From JBBQVS01 sp964250765 (GTDB lineage: Bacteria; Chloroflexota; Ktedonobacteria; Ktedonobacterales; Ktedonobacteraceae), in assembly GCA_964250765.1 (NCBI GenBank), contig CAXUHF010000007.1, positions 14,590 through 78,589 of the forward strand: a stretch of DNA of 64,000 nt, read 5' to 3'. The notes below the pieces were generated by a model. The model was not told the DNA's origin. It ran no database searches and saw nothing but the letters and a program-made list of their open reading frames with translations. Below are positions 54,427 through 62,776 of the stretch, piece after piece. How positions within the stretch are numbered: position 1 is the first letter of the stretch; every line of letters starts with the position of its first letter. The position numbers and the translations under genes were made by a program.

Positions 54427-55797
54427 GTGGACGAAATCAGATACATCGCCGCATCTCTCGTGGGTGCAGGTATTGACAGAGACTCTCTGAATGAGGCCCT
54501 TCAGCAGCATCCGCATTTCATTGCCTGTGACGCAGGAACCACGGATGCTGGCCCGTTCTCGCTGGGTTCCGGGCAGCCTGCTTTCGCGAGGGAGGCGGTA
54601 AAGAAGGACCTTGCCCTTCTGCTGGACGCTGGTCGTCGTGCTAACGTTCCAGTATTGGTTGGCTCCGCTGGAACTGCTGGTCGTGACAACCAGGTGGACT
54701 GGGTGCTCGATATAGCAAATGAAATTATGCAGGAGACCAAGACGACAATACGCACTGCGGTCATCTATGCAGAACAAGACAAGGAGTATTTACTTGAAAA
54801 GCTTCGAGAGGGCTATATCAAGCCGCTCGAAGCTGCCCCACATCTGGATGAAGAGAGGATTCGGCGCAGTTCGCGGATTGTTGGCATGATGGGTGTTGAA
54901 CCGTTACAAATGGCTCTTGCCGAAGGTGCCGATTTTGTGCTTGCGGGTCGCTGTAGTGATACTGCCCTGTATGCTGCAATCCCTACTATGCATGGCTTTC
55001 CGGCTGGGCTGGCGTGGCACGCTGGCAAGGTGGTGGAATGTGGGACGCTGGCCTGTGTGAGGGCTGGGAAAGGGGTCATGTTTGTTCATTTGCGGCACGA
55101 CGACTTTCTCGTCAAACCTTTTGGTCCAGGACTGCGCTGCACTCCTCAAAGCATTGCCGCACACAGCCTGTATGAAAATGCAGACCCCTTTCATTTTACC
55201 GAAGCCTCTGGCACGGTAGATATTACTGAGGCCACATACGAAGCGGTTGATCAGATCACGGTTCGCGTAACGAACAGCCGCTTCCAACCAGCAGACCCCT
55301 ACACGGTCAAACTAGAAGGCGCGGAACTTGTAGGCTACCAGACGATTATCATTGGTGGAATACGTGATCCCTTCTTGCTTCGGCAACTCGATTCCTGGCT
55401 GGCAAAAGTGCGTGCCTACATTGAGGAGACGGTGGCAAGGGTTCTGAATGGTCAAGTGACGAGAGATGACTATCAGATTCTGTTCCACATCTATGGACGT
55501 GATGGTGTAATGGGTTCTCTGGAGCCCAATCGTACAGAAGTCCCCAAAGAGGTGGGAATTGTGTTCGAGGCCACGGCTCTCACTCAGCAACTTGCCACCA
55601 CAATCGCTGAACTCAGCCGACAGCCGCTCTTGCATTACCCAATCGCGGAATGGAGCGGTGCAACCACTAGCTTCGCCTGCTTACATAATCCTGCGCATAT
55701 CGAGCGGGGAGCCGTGTACCAGTTCAATCTCAACCATGTTGTTCTCCCACGCTCTGCACAGGAAATGTTTCGCACAACGTTTGTGGAGATCGGATAA
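54427..55797 (+). CDS. AtuA-family (DUF1446) protein
   Basis: 456 residues. Family blocks ACDAGTTDAGP, VLVGSAGTAGRDNQVDWV, MMGVEPLQMALAEGADFVLAGRCSDTA (long block at about 165-190) and FYIFGRDGVMGSLEP-like HIYGRDGVMGSLEP. AtuA proteins were first met in acyclic-terpene (citronellol) degradation in Pseudomonas; their reaction is not well known. GTG start with GAAGGGG in front. Followed by its usual DUF4387 partner and preceded by the liv importer, which suggests a catabolic module for one imported compound. Confidence 0.9.
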   Translation: MDEIRYIAASLVGAGIDRDSLNEALQQHPHFIACDAGTTDAGPFSLGSGQPAFAREAVKKDLALLLDAGRRANVPVLVGSAGTAGRDNQVDWVLDIANEIMQETKTTIRTAVIYAEQDKEYLLEKLREGYIKPLEAAPHLDEERIRRSSRIVGMMGVEPLQMALAEGADFVLAGRCSDTALYAAIPTMHGFPAGLAWHAGKVVECGTLACVRAGKGVMFVHLRHDDFLVKPFGPGLRCTPQSIAAHSLYENADPFHFTEASGTVDITEATYEAVDQITVRVTNSRFQPADPYTVKLEGAELVGYQTIIIGGIRDPFLLRQLDSWLAKVRAYIEETVARVLNGQVTRDDYQILFHIYGRDGVMGSLEPNRTEVPKEVGIVFEATALTQQLATTIAELSRQPLLHYPIAEWSGATTSFACLHNPAHIERGAVYQFNLNHVVLPRSAQEMFRTTFVEIG

Positions 55798-55832
55798 ACC
55801 GCACAGATGAAAGGCAACCCAGGAGTATGCTC

Positions 55833-56171
55833 ATGAAACTTGCAGATATTGCGACCCTAATCCGCAGTAAGAATGCCGGACCATTCTTCCTGACCTTCGA
55901 TATCATGTTTGCTGACGAAGAACAGTACCAACTCGTCAAAGCGTCGAGACGTCTTGATGCATATACCTTTGCCAAACTCTACAGGTGTTCAGTGGATTCC
56001 GTTCGCTTCTTTACCTGTGATAGTGCGCGAGCAATCAAATTCTCCATCCCACGCCCTATTGTACAAGGGAATCTTGGCGATGGGGACCTGCATGGAGGGC
56101 AACAGTTTGCCCCACTGATGAGCGTAGAAATCCCAGTTCCAGAAGGCTGGGCCATTCATCCCCGGCGGTAG
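55833..56171 (+). CDS. DUF4387 protein
   Basis: 112 residues. LADIATLIRSKNAGPFFLTFDIMF is the family start block. Partner of AtuA proteins, sometimes fused to them. ATG 55833 has AGGAGT 7 bases before; ATG 55827 is too close. The frame continues without a stop for 48 codons after the TAG at 56169-56171, a possible extension (see findings). Confidence 0.88.
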   Translation: MKLADIATLIRSKNAGPFFLTFDIMFADEEQYQLVKASRRLDAYTFAKLYRCSVDSVRFFTCDSARAIKFSIPRPIVQGNLGDGDLHGGQQFAPLMSVEIPVPEGWAIHPRR

Positions 56172-56334
56172 GCAACCCTCTCAGATTGGGAGCGCAATAC
56201 TCTCTTCGGATGGTTTTCACACGACCTCCTGACTACGACTCTGGTTGCTGCTCACCCCAACCTGAAAATGTTCATTCACACTCCAGTAGATGAGAATGCG
56301 ACTGAGAAGTTAAGATAGTTGGTACAGATTGCTA

Positions 56335-56370
56335 CTTAGGAGCCACACCTTCTGGCTCCTAAGCCTTCCT
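56335..56370 (+). terminator. Terminator of the liv/AtuA module
   Basis: 11-bp perfect arms (56335-56345, 56353-56363) around a 7-base loop, followed by a pyrimidine-rich tail. Ends the plus-strand transcript. Confidence 0.7.
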
Positions 56371-56401
56371 TGTTTTAGTGAATCCAAAGACAACGCGAAA
56401 G

Positions 56402-56452
56402 AAAGCGCGTCTTGTTTCTCACATAAAAAAGTGATAGCTAGAGACGCGCTTT
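56402..56452 (-). terminator. Terminator-like hairpin after the LuxR-type gene
   Basis: Arms AAAGCGCGTCT (56402-56412) and its reverse complement (56442-56452), just downstream of the minus-strand stop at 56462. A T-rich stretch (TTTCTTTC) follows on the minus strand. Confidence 0.6.
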
Positions 56453-56461
56453 GTGTGCTAG

Positions 56462-56761
56462 TCAGCGATTTATTCTCTCTACACCTTCAAGTTCAACGAG
56501 CCTGTGACGAAGGGCAAAGCGGACCAGATGGGCAATGGTATGAAGCCCAAGTTTCTCTGTGATATGTGTTCGATGCACCTGAACAGTTTTGATACTCAGG
56601 ATCAGGTGCTCAGCGATCTCTTGACTAGTATACCCATCGGCAACGAGTGTCAGGACTTCAATCTCACGAGGCGTCAAGCATTGTAACTCTTGTTCCGGTG
56701 TGCTATCTTTGCATCCGACGCTGTTCTGAGAGGAGTTGGTCTCTTTTCCAGTTCTTCCCAT
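56462..56761 (-). CDS. LuxR-type helix-turn-helix protein
   Basis: 99 residues, little more than the DNA-binding domain: LTPREIEVLTLVADGYTSQE, then IAEHLILSIKTVQVHRTHITEKL. The usual receiver or sensor half is missing. It may be a small regulator or the remnant of a longer response regulator. AGGAGGGAG about 15 bases before ATG. Followed by a terminator-like hairpin. Confidence 0.82.
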   Translation of the reverse strand: MGRTGKETNSSQNSVGCKDSTPEQELQCLTPREIEVLTLVADGYTSQEIAEHLILSIKTVQVHRTHITEKLGLHTIAHLVRFALRHRLVELEGVERINR

Positions 56762-56806
56762 AGATGTTGGTCTCTCCCTCCTAGACCTTTCCTGGATGAC
56801 AACACG

Positions 56807-57409
56807 CTACACGGTGAGGGTGTCGCCCTTCGTCTGCGGAACAGGTGTGTAATCGGTTCCGATTTGCTCTATTTTCTTGTCACGCGACAGTTGCATTACA
56901 AAAAACACAGCCAGCACATAGAACGGAACGAAGCCGATAGTCCAACCGAGCCAGACAGGAATGGGTGGAAGGGCTACTGCTGTAATTGGGATATTGGCTA
57001 CGCCCTGTCCCACAACACCATTCACCGTGACATGTAAGGTCCAGGGACCCTTGACCGTAATCTCTGCCGCCCCCTGTATTCCATTGCGCACGTTCGGGTC
57101 GGCGTGAAACGTTGCTCGGATAGGAGTTGCATCGACCCCTCTGCCCGGAAGAGAAGAAGTCTGATAGGTTAGTACCCCATCGACCGCTTGCGTTGGGGCA
57201 ACCGCAAACGCTAAGGCATAGCCTGCGTTGGCAGGGTTGTTATACAAACTCACGGTAAGATGATAGGGACCAGCCGTCACATGATCTACACGTGCCGGAG
57301 TTGCACTAGGGAAGGTCGCCGCTATCGAAATTCCCAAATCGATGAGGACCACGGCCAGACCGACCACTCCCAGAAGCAGGAACAGTCGTTGGAGAAGCAT
57401 CTTTGACAT
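56807..57409 (-). CDS. Membrane protein with extracytoplasmic beta domain
   Basis: 200 residues. Two membrane helices (about 9-31 and 150-172) bracket a beta-rich outside domain (FPSATPARVDHVTAGPYHLT to VNGVVGQGVANIP). Its spacing resembles FixH/YtkA-like or copper-export domains, but no family is claimed. Starts 10 bases after the multi-pass gene, same strand, probably one operon. Confidence 0.6.
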   Translation of the reverse strand: MSKMLLQRLFLLLGVVGLAVVLIDLGISIAATFPSATPARVDHVTAGPYHLTVSLYNNPANAGYALAFAVAPTQAVDGVLTYQTSSLPGRGVDATPIRATFHADPNVRNGIQGAAEITVKGPWTLHVTVNGVVGQGVANIPITAVALPPIPVWLGWTIGFVPFYVLAVFFVMQLSRDKKIEQIGTDYTPVPQTKGDTLTV

Positions 57410-57419
57410 ACTGTTTTCA

Positions 57420-58607
57420 CTACCTTTCTAACGTGCATGTGGTCGCGCCAATACTCTGACCAAGTGTTGTTCCTACGATGCCCCCTAGACCTCCAAGGAC
57501 AAGGGACAGTAGTATTCCAAGCACACCAAGGTCACTCGCTAGCTTCAGAGCAATCACTGGGTTTTCGAGCGTAAGTGGAATTCCGCCAATCAGTGTTGCA
57601 AGAGCGATACTCATCAAGAGGCGTCTCTGTGACCAGTCTTGTTGCCTGGCACGTTGAACACACACATCGATCACGACAGCACTTACCAGAGTGAGCAAGG
57701 GCCATGCAAAGGCAACCAGCGAAACGGGTGGGGGATTAGCGTGTCCAGCACGGTACGTCAATTGTTCAATTTGCATCAGCCACGTTAATGCAGGTGGAAC
57801 TACGAGTTGATCAATCAGGACAAAGAGAAGCGACACTCCGACAACACTGGTGGCAACCCACTTCCACGGAAGCGTATAGACCGCCCCGCCCAACATACAC
57901 CCCAGTAAAAGAGCGGTGAGGACGGGAAACAGGCTAAAGGAGGCAAAACCTAATGAGACAGAACGATCAGGACTACTTCCCTCTGCTGTGAGAAGTGTGA
58001 ATAGGGAGAGGCAGGTTGCAAACGCACCAATCATGCCGAGGTAGGCACTCCGCTCTATCTTACTTGCGTGAAGACGTGAGGCGAGGTGTGCGGCTGAGGC
58101 CAGCATGTAAACAGCTCCAAAGGCCATCAGTGCCATTCCAGCGATAATCATAATATGAAATGGTGCCCACAGGGTCACATCAATTCCGTAGAGTGTATGC
58201 CAGTAGGTATCCAGAGGGAACGCCACCGCTGAGTTGAGCGCGGCATAGCCAGCGATATAGGCTCCCAATGGACCGGAGAACAGACCTGCAAAGGGAGTGA
58301 ACTGTTGGGCCATGCTCTTGTAGCGTCGCGCCCAGATCGTTTCTGTAATGATGACTGTCAGAGCCGCAACGCCACCTATCGTAATCCCTGTCAGCATCAT
58401 CTCATGTGGGGGAATAAGGGTTCGATCACGTCCAATCAGCGAGTGCCACTGGATATCCCAACTCGTTCCAATGAACGAGATGAAAGCACCTAATAAAGCA
58501 ACAAGTCCACATGTTAAACGTAACATGAGGACGGTCTGTAACGAAGGTGTATGGGAAGCAGAGGAGGAACGCAGCGCGTCCTTCCTCCCAATTGCGTGTT
58601 GTGCCAT
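57420..58607 (-). CDS. Multi-pass membrane protein
   Basis: 395 residues with about eleven membrane helices. No family recognised. Conserved-looking polar residues lie in SWDIQWHSLIGRDRTLIPPH and LDTYWHTLYGIDVTLWAPFH, both His-rich, which may bind metal or heme. Start 58607 follows AAAGGAAAG at 8 bases; a longer frame to 58655 lacks one. Pairs with the smaller membrane protein downstream and is divergent from the two-component genes, which may control it. Confidence 0.68.
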   Translation of the reverse strand: MAQHAIGRKDALRSSSASHTPSLQTVLMLRLTCGLVALLGAFISFIGTSWDIQWHSLIGRDRTLIPPHEMMLTGITIGGVAALTVIITETIWARRYKSMAQQFTPFAGLFSGPLGAYIAGYAALNSAVAFPLDTYWHTLYGIDVTLWAPFHIMIIAGMALMAFGAVYMLASAAHLASRLHASKIERSAYLGMIGAFATCLSLFTLLTAEGSSPDRSVSLGFASFSLFPVLTALLLGCMLGGAVYTLPWKWVATSVVGVSLLFVLIDQLVVPPALTWLMQIEQLTYRAGHANPPPVSLVAFAWPLLTLVSAVVIDVCVQRARQQDWSQRRLLMSIALATLIGGIPLTLENPVIALKLASDLGVLGILLSLVLGGLGGIVGTTLGQSIGATTCTLER

Positions 58608-58980
58608 AATTCTTTCCTTTTTTTGCGAGGGCCTCGAGGACACTTTTTGTCTCAAAAAACGTGGATTGCTTTCTACACCTGAATGCTTTTCTGAGAACTC
58701 TCACATAGCTTACTTAAAAGAGTGCAATCATTAAAGTGCGCAATCATTTCGATTTTCCCTTCAAATGGTACGCCCCTATCTAATGGTTGTACTGTCCATA
58801 GCATATAAGCCCTTGCTAAAGTTGCCATGAAGCGTAGATAAAGATTTGATAAAGGGCCTGGGTTTGAGTAGGAAATGAGCAGTGATAGAAGAGGATATGG
58901 AGAAATACTTATGGTATGATTTTCCTTAATAGAGAATGACGATGAGGATATGCAAGTATATCTGTTGAGAGGAAATGGTG

Positions 58981-59649
58981 ATGGCGACTCGTGTCTTACT
59001 GGTTGATGATGACCAGAAAATTATCTCCTTGCTTAAGCGAGGACTTGCCTATGAAGGCTTTGAAGTTTACACAGCACCTGACGGCGAGGCTGGTCTAATT
59101 GCAGCAAAAACATATCAACCACACTTGGTGTTGCTAGATATTACGATGCCAGGTGTTGATGGCTTTGAGGTCTGTCGCCGTCTACGCCTTCTTGACGATG
59201 TTGCCATTATTATGCTCACGGCGCGTGATGATGTTGCGGATACGGTCACTGCGCTGGGTCTGGGCGCGGATGATTATATTCCCAAACCCTTCTCCTTTGA
59301 TGAGTTAGTCGCACGGATGCGAGCGGTGCTTCGCCGTCATACGGGAAGTCAAGAACAGCTCTCCTATGGCGACTTGGAACTCAATCAGGTCACCCATGAA
59401 GTCCATCGCAACGGGCAGGTGATGGAACTCACGACGCGTGAGTACGATTTGCTGCTCATGCTGATGCGTCATCCACGGCAAGTTCTCACCCGTGACCGAC
59501 TGCTGGAACAGGTGTGGGGATACAATGCCGACTTGGAAACGAATGTGCTGGAGGTCCATATAGGCCATCTGCGTCAAAAGCTAGAAGCACACGGCAACAC
59601 ACGCGTAATTCAGACGATTCGAGGCGTTGGCTACGTGCTGAGAGGATAA
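58981..59649 (+). CDS. OmpR-family response regulator
   Basis: 222 residues. Receiver domain (VDDDQK, phospho-Asp in LLDITMP, Lys in PKPFS) and a winged-helix trans_reg_C domain (ELTTREYDLLLMLMRHP... VIQTIRGVGYVLRG). ATG 58981 lies about 7 bases after GAGAGGA. Five bases before the kinase gene, so a normal two-component operon. Confidence 0.95.
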   Translation: MATRVLLVDDDQKIISLLKRGLAYEGFEVYTAPDGEAGLIAAKTYQPHLVLLDITMPGVDGFEVCRRLRLLDDVAIIMLTARDDVADTVTALGLGADDYIPKPFSFDELVARMRAVLRRHTGSQEQLSYGDLELNQVTHEVHRNGQVMELTTREYDLLLMLMRHPRQVLTRDRLLEQVWGYNADLETNVLEVHIGHLRQKLEAHGNTRVIQTIRGVGYVLRG

Positions 59650-59654
59650 TATCG

Positions 59655-61121
59655 ATGTCTCTACAAGTGTATGTAAAACCTCACTCGCTCCGCTTGAGCC
59701 TGATCCGTACACGCCTGACCCTCTGGATCGTCATGATCTTAGTCGTCGGAATGCTTACCTTTGTCCTCACAACGCTTGCTGTCTCGAATACGCTGCTCTA
59801 CCGTCTGAACGAAGTGCGCTTACAACAGACGGTCTTGTCCCTGTCTACGGCTCTCGCTCAGCAGCCAGATGCAACCCTTTCTTCGGTTCGTAGTGAGTTG
59901 GATGCCTTTAGCACTCCTGAGAACTACCTCCAATACCAGAACCCGCAAGGTATACCTCTTACGAGTTCAAGCAACATGGGGGGGATGGTCTTGCCGCTCA
60001 CTCAACTGCGATCAGCAATTGCTGCAAATCGTGTTGCTGTTCTCACGTTTCATACTACCTCATTTTTTATGTATGGTCATGCGGTTGTCGCGAGAGGACA
60101 AATACAAGGGTATGTCCTTGGCGCACATACCGTCAACGACAATGATACACTTAATCTTGTTTTCGCGTTGCTCTACACGGGTGGCGGAGTCACGCTCCTG
60201 GTCATCGCCCTGCTGATCTGGCTCCTGGTGCGTCGCATGCTGCGTCCATTAGAACATCTCGCGGTTTCTGCCTCGCAGATTGCCAGAACCCGCGATCATG
60301 CACTACGTGTCCAGGTTAGAGAGCAACCTGATGAGATCAACAGTCTGGCTCAGACTGTGAATGGCATGCTCAATTCGCTCGAAGGCGCGTATCGGGACAT
60401 ACAAAACGTCAATGACCTGCAACGCCGTTTTCTCGCCGATGTCTCGCATGAACTACGTACCCCACTGACGATTATGCTCTCTTCACTCGATATCATGAAA
60501 AAAGAGCAAGGACGTGACCCAGAATTTCAAGCCAACGCGCTAGAAAATATTCGTCTTGAGACGGAGCGTATGGCACGTTTAGTGACGCGATTGCTCATGC
60601 TCGCTCGTAGTGACGCCAATATACCCTTTGCTCGCGAACCCTTACTCATCGTCGATATCATAGAAGAGGCATACCATCAGGGGCGTCCCCCTAACCGCAA
60701 TATACGCATAGAATGTCAAGGATTGGAGGCCCTTGAGGATGCTGTCATCTCTGGCAATGCGGACTACCTTAAGCAGGTGTTGTTGATTATCCTGGAAAAC
60801 GCCTGTAAATATACACCCGATGATGGCAAGGTGACGATACGGGCGGACATGAGAGGGCAACATGTGGAGATCATCATTGCAGATACAGGTATAGGCATCG
60901 ATCAAGCTGACTTGCCCAGGCTCTTCGAGCGTTTTTATCGGGCAACAAACGCGCGTTCTCTGCCAGGAACAGGACTTGGTCTCTCCATTGCCAAGGGCAT
61001 CATTGAGCAACACAGTGGGACGATCAGCGTGCAGAGTACATGTGGTCAGGGAAGCAGCTTTCTCATTTCTCTCCCCCTCCTCAACGCAGAGAAGAGTGCT
61101 TTCACAGACATGTTGGCATAA
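59655..61121 (+). CDS. Sensor histidine kinase
   Basis: 488 residues. Two membrane helices (about 25-50 and 175-200) around an extracytoplasmic sensor region, a HAMP linker, the phospho-His box DVSHELRTPL, then a HATPase domain (NACKYTP, DTGIGI, GTGLGLSI). The frame runs back to 59514 inside the regulator gene; ATG 59655 is used. Signal unknown. The divergent membrane-protein operon (57420-58607) is a likely target. Confidence 0.95.
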   Translation: MSLQVYVKPHSLRLSLIRTRLTLWIVMILVVGMLTFVLTTLAVSNTLLYRLNEVRLQQTVLSLSTALAQQPDATLSSVRSELDAFSTPENYLQYQNPQGIPLTSSSNMGGMVLPLTQLRSAIAANRVAVLTFHTTSFFMYGHAVVARGQIQGYVLGAHTVNDNDTLNLVFALLYTGGGVTLLVIALLIWLLVRRMLRPLEHLAVSASQIARTRDHALRVQVREQPDEINSLAQTVNGMLNSLEGAYRDIQNVNDLQRRFLADVSHELRTPLTIMLSSLDIMKKEQGRDPEFQANALENIRLETERMARLVTRLLMLARSDANIPFAREPLLIVDIIEEAYHQGRPPNRNIRIECQGLEALEDAVISGNADYLKQVLLIILENACKYTPDDGKVTIRADMRGQHVEIIIADTGIGIDQADLPRLFERFYRATNARSLPGTGLGLSIAKGIIEQHSGTISVQSTCGQGSSFLISLPLLNAEKSAFTDMLA

Positions 61122-61163
61122 ACAAAAACGAAGAGTGCTGTGCGTCGAAACACTCAGCGACAT

Positions 61164-61268
61164 CTATATCACACGTACAGCTTGATTCATACTTTTGCTA
61201 CTGTTCTCAACGAGGCGAACGGCATCCTGTTTGAACTCCTTGGTGCAGGTTTTTTGTTGCTTTGGTAT
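61164..61268 (-). mobile_element. Degenerate IS3-family OrfA N-terminus
   Basis: On the minus strand, codons from 61268 read (ATA instead of ATG) PKQQKTCTKEFKQDAVRLVE, then SSKSMNQAV and a stop at 61166-61164. KEFKQDAVRLV is the start of the IS3-family OrfA (HTH_Tnp_1). AAGGAGATC precedes it as a ribosome site. Only a 35-codon remnant is left. Confidence 0.65.
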
Positions 61269-61300
61269 CCTGATCTCCTTAAGTAAAGTATATTCCAAGT

Positions 61301-62011
61301 TTGATTACTCCACCAAACTGGGCAAGGTCAAAGCTCCCGCTTGCCATTCCTAGTCCGTTAGCGAAGGGAATACCGGGCGAGGGCTACCTGTGGCATTGGT
61401 CCGTCTATCAATGGCTCGAAGGCGAGAACGCGACCATCGGGCACATCACCGATGCAGACCAAGCGGCACGTGATCTGGCTCAATTCGTTGCCGCCTTGCA
61501 GCGGATCGATGCCGATGCAGGACCACTCCCTGGGGCACACAACTTCTTCCGTGGCGCGCCGCTCTCTACGCGAGACGCTGAGACTCGCGCCGCAATCGCC
61601 TCCCTAGACGGCCTACTCGATACCGACGCAGTGACCACAGCATGGGACGTAGCTCTGCAAGCACCAGCATGGCATAGGGCACCCGTCTGGATTCATGGAG
61701 ACTTGTCACCTCTTAATCTGCTAGTTCAACAAGGTCGGCTTAGTGCCGTCATCGACTTCGGAGGTCTGGGCGTGGGCGATCCTGCATGTGACTTGCAAAT
61801 CGCCTGGAATCTCCTCTCGGCAGAAAACCGGAACATTTTCCGCGCAGTGCTATCGGTCGATGACGCAACATGGGCGCGGGGTCGTGGATGGGCATTGTCC
61901 GTCGGGCTGATCGCCCTCCCTTACTACCAAAGCACCAATCCTGTTCTCGCTGGCATCGCTCGACGCGCAATCGATGAAGTTCTCGCCGATCACCAAACGC
62001 ACGCAGTGTGA
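61301..62011 (+). pseudogene. Aminoglycoside-phosphotransferase-like gene, 5'-truncated
   Basis: Frame open from TTG 61301 to 62011 (about 236 residues). It begins at the LPLAIPSPLAKGIPGEGYLW block, so the N-terminal lobe (about 90 residues with the nucleotide P-loop and Lys) is gone. The catalytic loop IHGDLSPLNLLV and VIDFGGLGVGDPACDL are intact. It is visibly richer in G+C than its neighbours, which suggests transfer. The IS3 remnant upstream may mark what removed the start. Confidence 0.8.
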
Positions 62012-62084
62012 TGCTAGTGGATGAGGATAACCTTCATAGTTCCTAGGAGAGAATGCTCTTGCTTTCTATCATTTTCTTAGAGCA

Positions 62085-62627
62085 TTACCACAGTTCACGC
62101 CTGTACAATTGCATTCCATTTTGGTTTGCTTCATCTACCGCTTGCATCTCGCATTTTTCGATTAAACGTGAAGTAGTAGTGGCTCGTATGGGGAGTAGGG
62201 CTTCAAAGTAAATAGGAATACTCTCTTGCTCGGCCTCGAACTCGAAATCAGCTGCTAGAATACGCGCTCGATTTAACGCGCCAACAAGTAAGAGCCGCCC
62301 TACTCCTCGTTGTCTCTGTTGTGGATATACTGCTCCCTGACAAACTAAATGGTAAGCTTCGGCATCTTGATATAAAGTAAGCAATGTGTAGCCAATAATC
62401 TCACCTTCAATACCATCAAGTGTTCCTGCTTGTCCCCATGTATTCAGTTCGTCATCGTCATCGGTAATCACAAAGACGTTTGCGCGTGCATCTGTTTCGG
62501 GATTGATAAGTTGTATCTCTAATGATGTTTCAGATTGGGACACATCATAGCCATCGGCATGTGCTGCTAATTGCTGAATCTGTACAAGCGTTGGCAAGTC
62601 TTCTGGTCGGTAATTTCGTATACGCAT
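62085..62627 (-). CDS. GNAT-family N-acetyltransferase
   Basis: 180 residues. N-terminal block MRIRNYRPEDLPTLVQIQQL and the acetyl-CoA-binding motif A QQRQRGVGRLLLVGALNRA. Transfers an acetyl group to an unknown amine, possibly a protein N-terminus or small molecule. The start (ATG 62627) follows AAAGGAG. Confidence 0.9.
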   Translation of the reverse strand: MRIRNYRPEDLPTLVQIQQLAAHADGYDVSQSETSLEIQLINPETDARANVFVITDDDDELNTWGQAGTLDGIEGEIIGYTLLTLYQDAEAYHLVCQGAVYPQQRQRGVGRLLLVGALNRARILAADFEFEAEQESIPIYFEALLPIRATTTSRLIEKCEMQAVDEANQNGMQLYRRELW

Positions 62628-62776
62628 AGCTACATATTCTCCTTTAACACAACAGGATAATGTTCAGTATTCAGGAATGAGTATCACATAAAATGATATA
62701 ATTCAGGAATGAGTATCGTCCAGTAGTTCTTATCTTACATGTACATCGCCAACCCTCGGCACAAAGGAGCTTTATC

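Noticed and set aside
59514..59654. N-terminal extension of the histidine kinase
   Set aside because: Lies inside the response regulator gene in another frame; ATG 59655 is the natural start.
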